Shown: positions 30,467-35,370 of the stretch, one piece after another
How the letters are laid out: each line of letters opens with the position of its first letter
How positions within the stretch are numbered: the stretch's first letter is position 1
Assembly: GCA_938049385.1 (NCBI GenBank)
Contig: CALIBQ010000079.1
Location: 1-35,370, forward strand
Origin: an uncultured Anaerolineae bacterium
Lineage (GTDB): Bacteria; Chloroflexota; Anaerolineae; JACIWP01
Direction: 5' to 3'
DNA: 35,370 nucleotides
Translations under genes and position numbers: made by a program
The notes under the pieces: generated by a model
Seen by the model: the letters and a program-made list of their open reading frames with translations, nothing else
The model's database searches: none
What the model was told of the DNA's origin: nothing

Positions 30467-32134
30467 ATGAAATTTCTGCAAACAAAGAGGGGTCGTATTG
30501 CCGCGGCGCTGGCGATCGCCGTACTGCTGGCGCTGGGCGCCGCCTGGGCCGTCTTCGCCGACCAAGTGGTCAATACCATTGACACTACGGTGGACCCTGC
30601 GCTGGAGATCGTGACGATTACCGCCGGCGGTTCGGCAACAGTCGGCTTCTACATTAAGACAGAAAACAATATACCCCCAGGTGATGTAAACGGGTGCAAT
30701 GCGACGGGTAATGACCCGGCGACTGTGACCCTTTCCGTGCCGGCCGGCGTCACCGCAAGCTCAACTTCCCTCACTTTCACTGGCTGCGGTACGGCAAACG
30801 CAAAAACTGTCACGTTCTCATCCAGCACCGCAGGCGAGTACACCATCTCGGTGGCCAGCGTGACGGGAGGCAGGAGCGGTAGTTTGTGGGAGACGGCGCC
30901 GGCGGCATTCACCCTGGTTGTCAACCCTCCCTCCGACACTACGCCGCCGGTCATCACGCCAAACGTCTCCGGCACGCTGGGGAACGACGGCTGGTATGTG
31001 AGCGATGTGACGGTGAGCTGGACGGTGGTTGACAACGAATCAGAAATTACCTCCATGTCCGGCTGTGATCCTACCACTATTGCCTCGGATACTGCCGGCA
31101 CGACCCTGACCTGCACGGCGACCAGTGCCGGCGGGACCAGCTCCGCATCTGTCACCATCAAGCGCGACGCCACCCCGCCCACCATCACAGGCTCCCGCTC
31201 GCCCGGCCCGAACGCTTACGGTTGGAACAACACCGACGTGACGGTGACGTTCACCTGCAGTGACGCCCTCTCGGGCATCGCCTCCTGCGGCCCGGATGTG
31301 ACGCTGAGCGGCGAGGGCGCGGGCCAGTCGGCCACCGGGACGGCGGTGGATCAGGCCGGCAACAGCGCCAGCACCACCGTGAGCGGAATCAACATCGACA
31401 AGACCCCGCCCACTTTGAGCAATCTCACTGCCACCCCCAACCCGGCGGCGGTCAACACCCTCGTAACCTTCAGCGCTGCGGTGGAGGATACTCTATCCGG
31501 CCTGGCCCAGGTGGTGTACGAGTACAGCTTGGACGGCGGGAGCACCTGGACGCCGCTGACCGCCACCAGCGCGCCGTGGAGCGTCAGCATCACCTTCGAT
31601 GCGGCCCATGTGGTGCTGGTGCGGGCGCATGCCGTGGACAAGGCCGGCAACGTGAGCGGTGAGGATGCCATCCTGCTCGCTGTGTACGACCCCAGCGGCG
31701 GATTCGTGACAGGCGGCGGCTGGATCATGTCGCCGGCGGGCGCCTATGCCGCCAACCCGGCCCTGACCGGCAAGGCTACCTTCGGCTTCGTCGCCAAGTA
31801 CCAGAAGGGCGCCAACGTGCCAGTGGGCAACACCGAGTTCCAGTTTCACGTGGCGAACTTCAAGTTCAAGAGCACCTCTTACGAGTGGCTGGTGGTGGCG
31901 GGTGCCCGGGCGCAGTTCAAGGGCGTCGGCACGGTGAACGGCGCCGGCAGTTACGGCTTCATGCTTACCGCCATTGACGGCCAGGTATCTGGCGGCGGCG
32001 GTGTGGACAAGTTCCGCATCAAGATTTGGGATAAGGCCACTGGGGAAATCGTCTATGACAACCAGATGGGCGCCGGCGATGCGGCTGATCCCACCACCGC
32101 GGTGATGGGCGGCAGTATCGTTATCCACAAGTAA
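30467..32134 (+). CDS. Large secreted Ig-repeat protein with post-COAP-1-like C-terminal domain
   Basis: A 555-residue exported protein. A signal peptide of about 30 residues (AALAIAVLLALGAAWAVFA) is followed by Ig/HYR-like beta domains with the repeat phrases TTPPVITPNVSG, DATPPTITGSRSPG and DKTPPTLSNLT, at about 165-405. The C-terminal domain (about 411-555) begins GGFVTGGGWIMSPAGAYAAN and contains GKATFGFVAKYQKGANVPVG and YEWLVVAGARAQFKGVGTVN, matching from memory the post-COAP-1 type domain of extracellular bacterial proteins. It has no visible LPxTG anchor. AGGGAGGT is 5 nt before the ATG. It follows tadG by 254 nt and is closed by a strong terminator, so it is probably a surface or matrix protein made with the pilus. 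Confidence 0.82.
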   Translation: MKFLQTKRGRIAAALAIAVLLALGAAWAVFADQVVNTIDTTVDPALEIVTITAGGSATVGFYIKTENNIPPGDVNGCNATGNDPATVTLSVPAGVTASSTSLTFTGCGTANAKTVTFSSSTAGEYTISVASVTGGRSGSLWETAPAAFTLVVNPPSDTTPPVITPNVSGTLGNDGWYVSDVTVSWTVVDNESEITSMSGCDPTTIASDTAGTTLTCTATSAGGTSSASVTIKRDATPPTITGSRSPGPNAYGWNNTDVTVTFTCSDALSGIASCGPDVTLSGEGAGQSATGTAVDQAGNSASTTVSGINIDKTPPTLSNLTATPNPAAVNTLVTFSAAVEDTLSGLAQVVYEYSLDGGSTWTPLTATSAPWSVSITFDAAHVVLVRAHAVDKAGNVSGEDAILLAVYDPSGGFVTGGGWIMSPAGAYAANPALTGKATFGFVAKYQKGANVPVGNTEFQFHVANFKFKSTSYEWLVVAGARAQFKGVGTVNGAGSYGFMLTAIDGQVSGGGGVDKFRIKIWDKATGEIVYDNQMGAGDAADPTTAVMGGSIVIHK

Positions 32135-32153
32135 AGACAGGACGTGTCCTGCT

Positions 32154-32187
32154 GTAGGGGCGGCTCATGAGCCGCCCCTACTTTTTT
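32154..32187 (+). terminator. Perfect palindromic terminator after Tad operon
   Basis: A 28-bp perfect palindrome (32154-32181) has outer ends GTAGGGGCGGCTCA and TGAGCCGCCCCTAC and is followed by six T residues (32182-32187). It also belongs to the GTAGGGGCG repeat family seen at 3538-3571 and in the RAYT gene. Confidence 0.92.
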
Positions 32188-32201
32188 GATGCCCTCCACA
32201 G

Positions 32202-32231
32202 GTGACAATTTGCCGGCATGTGGTGTATAAT
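32202..32231 (+). promoter_or_regulatory. Promoter of the MBL ribonuclease gene
   Basis: GTGACA (32202-32207) and TATAAT (32226-32231) are 18 bp apart. The expected start near 32238 gives a leader of about 22 nt before the ATG at 32260. Confidence 0.6.
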
Positions 32232-32259
32232 ATCCACATCACATGCATAGAGGCCCGAC

Positions 32260-33663
32260 ATGGAAATCCAGTTCCTTGGCGCCGTGCGCACCGTCACTGG
32301 CTCCATGCACCTGCTGGAGGTGAACGGCTTCCGGCTCCTGCTGGAATGCGGGCTGTTTCAGGGCCGCCGGCAGGAATCCTACGAGCGCAACCGACAGCTC
32401 CCCTTTGACCCCTCCTCCATTGACGCTATGGTGCTCTCACACGCCCACATTGACCACTCGGGCAACATCCCGAACCTGGTGCGGCTGGGCTTTCGCGGCC
32501 CGATATACAGCACGCCGGCCACCCGCGACCTGTGCAGTGCTATGCTCCAGGACAGCGCCCATATCCAGGAGGAAAACGCCGCCTACGTGAACAAGCAGCG
32601 CGCCCGTCAGGGCCTGCCGCCAGTAGAGCCTATCTACACTGTGGCCGATGCGGTCGCCTGCCTGCCCTCGTTCGTCAGCGTGGGCTATCACCGCCCCATG
32701 ACCATCGGCCCGGGCATCACCCTGACCTTTTACGACGCCGGCCATATCCTGGGTTCCGCCTTCGTCGTGCTGGACATCGAGGAGAACGGGCAAAGGCATC
32801 GGCTGATGTTCAGCGGGGATGTGGGCCGGCGCGACCTGCCCATCCTGCGTGATCCGGAGACCGTGCCGGGGGTGGATTACCTCATCCTGGAGAGCACCTA
32901 CGGCAACCGCCGGCATGAGACGCCCCAGGACGCCGAACGCCGGCTGCGCGAGATCGTCATCGCGGCATACCGCCAGGGCGGCAAGGTCATCATCCCCGCC
33001 TTCGCCGTCGGCCGCACCCAAGAAATTGTGTATCATCTCCATCGGCTCTGGGAGGCGCGCAAAATCCCGCGCCTGCCGATCTTCGTGGACAGCCCATTGA
33101 CGGTGAACGTGACCGAGATATTCCGCCTGCATCCGGAATGCTACGATGAAGAAGTCCGCGGATTCATCGCTTCCAACCACCAGAGAGACCCCTTTGGCTT
33201 CCAGGACCTGCATTATATCCGTTCCATGGAGGAGTCGAAGGAGTTGAACTTCCTGCGGGAGCCGGCCGTTATCATCAGCGCCTCCGGCATGGCCGAGCAC
33301 GGCCGCATCCTGCACCACCTCAAGAACAACATCGAGGACCCGCGCAGTGTTATCCTGCTGGTGGGGTTCCAGGCGGAGCACACCCTGGGCCGGCGCCTGC
33401 TGGAGCGCCAGCCGGAGGTGCGCATCTTCGGCGAGCCGTATCAACTGCGGGCGCGGGTGGAGCTGATCACTGGCTACAGCGCCCATGCCGATTATGAGGA
33501 GCTGACCGAATATGTGCGCGGCATGGAGCTGGGCCGGCTGAAGCATATTTATCTGGTGCATGGGGAGGAAGACGCCGCCCAGAGCCTGGCGGAAAAACTG
33601 CGCCCCCTAGGAGGATTTGTGGTATCGGTGCCGGCGGCCGGCGAGAAGGCCGCGCTCCAGTGA
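32260..33663 (+). CDS. Beta-CASP metallo-beta-lactamase ribonuclease-like protein
   Basis: A 467-residue MBL-fold enzyme of the YSH1/CPSF-like (COG1236) family. Its parts are: MEIQFLGAVRTVTGSMHLL; metal-binding HAHIDHSG; a metal-site Asp in SGDVGRRDLPIL; ESTYGNR; the beta-CASP region (IIPAFAVGRTQEIVYHLH, then DSPLTVNVTEIF); and the RMMBL end GYSAHADYEELTEYV. Relatives in bacteria and archaea are RNA-processing exo- or endonucleases. GAGG is 6 nt before the ATG at 32260. It has its own promoter and is followed by a small membrane protein 14 nt downstream, so the operon seems unrelated to the pilus. Confidence 0.93.
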   Translation: MEIQFLGAVRTVTGSMHLLEVNGFRLLLECGLFQGRRQESYERNRQLPFDPSSIDAMVLSHAHIDHSGNIPNLVRLGFRGPIYSTPATRDLCSAMLQDSAHIQEENAAYVNKQRARQGLPPVEPIYTVADAVACLPSFVSVGYHRPMTIGPGITLTFYDAGHILGSAFVVLDIEENGQRHRLMFSGDVGRRDLPILRDPETVPGVDYLILESTYGNRRHETPQDAERRLREIVIAAYRQGGKVIIPAFAVGRTQEIVYHLHRLWEARKIPRLPIFVDSPLTVNVTEIFRLHPECYDEEVRGFIASNHQRDPFGFQDLHYIRSMEESKELNFLREPAVIISASGMAEHGRILHHLKNNIEDPRSVILLVGFQAEHTLGRRLLERQPEVRIFGEPYQLRARVELITGYSAHADYEELTEYVRGMELGRLKHIYLVHGEEDAAQSLAEKLRPLGGFVVSVPAAGEKAALQ

Positions 33664-33677
33664 ACCGGAGGTGAAAG

Positions 33678-34220
33678 ATGCGCAATCGGGGCCTGCTGTA
33701 CGTGGGCATCATGGTGCTACTGCTGGGCTTGTTCTTCTTTCTCACCAGCCTGGGCGGTCTCCTGCTGGGACCGGACAGCCCCTTGAGCATGCGCCGGCTG
33801 TGGCCGCTCCTGCTGGGCTGGGTGGGAGTAGGCTTTTTTCTGCCGGTCCTTATTTGGTGGGAGAACCGTCGGCAGTTGTACGGGCTGACCTTCCCAGCCG
33901 TCCTGTTCCTGGTCAACTGCCTGGCGTTCCTGTTCACCAGCCTGACCGGCTACTGGCGCGCCTGGGTCTATCTGTGGACGGTGGAGCCGCTGGCGGTGGC
34001 GTTGGGCCTGCTGGCGCTTTACTTCCTCGGCCGGCGCGCCCAGCCTCTGCTTATCGCCGCCGCCATCGGCGCGGCCAGCCTGGCAGTGTTCGCCATCCTG
34101 GTGGGACTGCTGGAGCGGCCGGCCGGCGGGTTCGTCGGCGCTTTCCTGCTCCTGCTGATCGGTGTGCTCCTGGTCATCGGCGCGCTGGTCCGCTCCCGCG
34201 GCGCGAGGCCGCCGGCGTAA
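33678..34220 (+). CDS. Small multi-helix membrane protein of unknown function
   Basis: A 180-residue protein with about five to six predicted helices (about 5-30, 40-60, 70-92, 98-118, 124-143 and 148-170) joined by short basic loops (WENRRQ, LGRRAQP, RSRGARPPA). I do not recognise a family. GGAGGTGAAAG places the ribosome 2-8 nt before the ATG, and the gap to the ribonuclease gene is 14 nt, so it is probably cotranscribed with it and with rsmG. Confidence 0.7.
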   Translation: MRNRGLLYVGIMVLLLGLFFFLTSLGGLLLGPDSPLSMRRLWPLLLGWVGVGFFLPVLIWWENRRQLYGLTFPAVLFLVNCLAFLFTSLTGYWRAWVYLWTVEPLAVALGLLALYFLGRRAQPLLIAAAIGAASLAVFAILVGLLERPAGGFVGAFLLLLIGVLLVIGALVRSRGARPPA

Positions 34221-34245
34221 GTGTCTTTCTGCAGAGCGTGTGCCA

Positions 34246-34983
34246 ATGAAGCTTTTGGCAGAAGGCGCGCGGCGGTTCGGGTTGACGCTGACGCCGGCCC
34301 AGCTCGAGCAGTTCCGCAGATACTGCGATGAGCTGATGGAATGGAACCGCCGCTTCAACCTGACCGCTATCGAGGAGCGGGACCAGATCCAGGTCAAGCA
34401 TTTTCTCGATTCCCTCTCCCTGCTGACCGTCTGGCGCCCTGAAGGCCAGCCGAGCGTGATGGATGTGGGCGCCGGCGCCGGCTTCCCCGGAATCCCGCTC
34501 AAGATCGTCTGTCCGCAGATACGGCTGACGCTGGTGGAGGCCACCGCAAAAAAGGTGGAATTCCTGCGGCACATCATCGCCCTGCTGGGCCTGAGCGACA
34601 CCATCGCCCTGCACGAACGGGCGGAGGCGTTGGGCCGGCGGCCTCCCTATCGGGAGCAGTATGACCTGGTGGTGGCGCGGGCGGTGGCAGGCCTGCCGGA
34701 GCTGGCGGAGTACACCTTGCCCTTCGCCCGGGTAGGCGGGTTGGTGGTGGCCTATAAGGGGCCGGCGGCGGCCCAGGAGGTCCAGAAAGCAGAGTTCGCG
34801 CTGACGGTATTGGGCGGCCGGCTGGAGCGGCTGGTGCGGGTGGAGGTGCCGGGCCTGGCGGAGGAGCGCTATCTGGTGCTGATACGCAAGGCCGCGCCAA
34901 CGCCGGCGCAGTACCCGCGCCGGCCGGGCGTCCCGCGCAAGCACCCGCTAGGAGGCGTTGCGCGCAACAGCGGGGAGGGATAA
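34246..34983 (+). CDS. rsmG: 16S rRNA (guanine527-N7)-methyltransferase RsmG
   Basis: A 245-residue SAM-dependent methyltransferase that modifies G527 in the 530 loop of 16S rRNA. It has ELMEWNRRFNLTAIEERDQI, KHFLDSLSLL, VMDVGAGAGFPGIPLKI (the SAM site), LTLVEATAKKVEFLR and DLVVARAVAGLPEL. The end YPRRPGVPRKHPL is standard for RsmG, followed by a short extra tail. The ATG at 34246 gives the normal N-terminus; a longer reading to 34162 would overlap the membrane-protein gene. The ribosome site is weak. It is 25 nt downstream of the membrane protein. In many bacteria rsmG sits beside parA/parB; here it does not. Confidence 0.95.
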   Translation: MKLLAEGARRFGLTLTPAQLEQFRRYCDELMEWNRRFNLTAIEERDQIQVKHFLDSLSLLTVWRPEGQPSVMDVGAGAGFPGIPLKIVCPQIRLTLVEATAKKVEFLRHIIALLGLSDTIALHERAEALGRRPPYREQYDLVVARAVAGLPELAEYTLPFARVGGLVVAYKGPAAAQEVQKAEFALTVLGGRLERLVRVEVPGLAEERYLVLIRKAAPTPAQYPRRPGVPRKHPLGGVARNSGEG

Positions 34984-35001
34984 AAATACAACCGGTGAGC
35001 G

Positions 35002-35096
35002 AGAGTGTTGAATAAAGAATTGCCGTCGATTTCGGTACAAGCTAGCCCACCCCATATACCTTTCCCCGTGCAAGGGGAAGGGTACAGGGGGTGGGG
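35002..35096. mobile_element. Partial third copy of the MITE-like element
   Basis: AGAGTGTTGAA (35002-35012) resembles the terminal repeat of the elements at 9030 and 16926. About 33 nt later comes a nested hairpin (35046-35096) with CCCACCCC outer and CCTTTCCCC/GGGGAAGG inner arms, homologous to 16843-16884 at a similar distance from its terminal repeat. The 93-bp core and the other end are absent. Confidence 0.6.
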
Positions 35097-35236
35097 TTTC
35101 AGATACTTGTTAATATGGGACTCTTGTGGGCCACGGCTCTCCTTCTGTTCCGGTGCCGACCCGCCGTGGTTTCATGACCTTCCATACTTCAATCAAGGGG
35201 TTGATAACTTGCTGTCCTTCATTAAAAGAATAGAAC
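35097..35236. other. Unassigned stretch before the transposase remnant
   Basis: I see no gene or known site here. An 80-codon frame at 35005-35247 crosses the repeat and is judged spurious. It probably contains the non-coding end of the adjacent insertion sequence, but I could not locate the inverted repeat. Confidence 0.4.
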
Positions 35237-35370
35237 CTATTTCATAATTCGATCGATGCACCATAGAATGATGGCAATCAAGCAAAAGGCTTTATACATA
35301 TGCACATCACGGTCATAGCGAACTACCAAACGACGGCAGTTGTCCATCCAAGCAAAACAGCGCTCCACAA
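35237..35370 (-). CDS. IS5-type DDE transposase, C-terminal end (cut by window edge)
   Basis: The minus strand is open from the right edge to a TAG at 35237-35239 and encodes VERCFAWMDNCRRLVVRYDR, then DVHMYKAFCLIAIILWCIDR and IMK. The VERxFAW...RRLxxRYxRD pattern is the catalytic-Glu region of IS5-group transposases. Only the last 44 codons or so are visible, so whether the gene is intact cannot be judged. Its GC content is lower than that of the rest of the window, consistent with recent arrival. Confidence 0.85.
   Translation of the reverse strand, partial: VERCFAWMDNCRRLVVRYDRDVHMYKAFCLIAIILWCIDRIMK

Overview
The window is GC-rich bacterial DNA, most like a Chloroflexota (Anaerolineae-type) genome or metagenome contig. 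This is inferred from gene content, not from a marker match. The clues are a Tad/Flp pilus operon with no secretin (as expected for a cell without a classical outer membrane), lipoproteins with long Thr-Pro linkers, a sugar-binding lipoprotein with a Val/Glu/Lys-rich tether, and very frequent GCCGGC words.

Layout. (1) 1-3509, minus strand: a surface-glycan operon (GT2 transferase, GT39-like transferase, YfhO-like membrane protein cut by the left edge) behind a promoter at 3481-3509. (2) 3538-5269, minus: an OB-fold-like lipoprotein, a PadR regulator with its own promoter, and a REP-type (RAYT) transposase that carries a palindromic repeat inside its reading frame. (3) 5308-9017, minus: a carbohydrate ABC importer (binding protein, two permeases, no ATPase) with a near-consensus promoter and a palindromic operator. 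(4) 9030-9310: a palindrome-rich MITE-like element. (5) 9318-15782, minus: DUF192 protein, ParA ATPase, a four-cysteine protein, a PEP/pyruvate-binding (ATP-grasp) protein and ComEC. (6) 15933-16612, plus: a short M50 protease and terminator. (7) 16674-16926: a second copy of the MITE-like element, inverted. (8) 17079-32187, plus: a Tad pilus operon. It has a consensus promoter, a leader of about 450 nt, Flp pilin, TadE-like pseudopilin, CpaB, CpaE/TadZ, TadB, TadC, a TPR/beta-propeller membrane protein, TadA, a DnaB-helicase-like RecA ATPase, a NERD/Ig-like membrane protein, a second TadE, a TadG-like protein and a large secreted Ig-repeat protein, closed by a strong terminator. (9) 32202-34983, plus: a beta-CASP ribonuclease, a small membrane protein and RsmG. 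(10) 34984-35370: remains of a third palindromic element and the C-terminal end of an IS5-type transposase that runs off the window.

How it works together. The pilus operon should build a Flp fibre: pilin and pseudopilins are the subunits, CpaB, TadB, TadC and TadA the inner machinery, TadZ the positioning ATPase. TadG and the secreted protein are probable surface components. Prepilin peptidase (TadV) and secretin (RcpA) are absent from the window. The three extra genes beside TadA (TPR-propeller, DnaB-like ATPase, NERD-Ig-TM) are not standard Tad parts and are the best candidates for undescribed biology here. ComEC nearby would allow DNA uptake, so a pilus/DNA link is conceivable but unproven.
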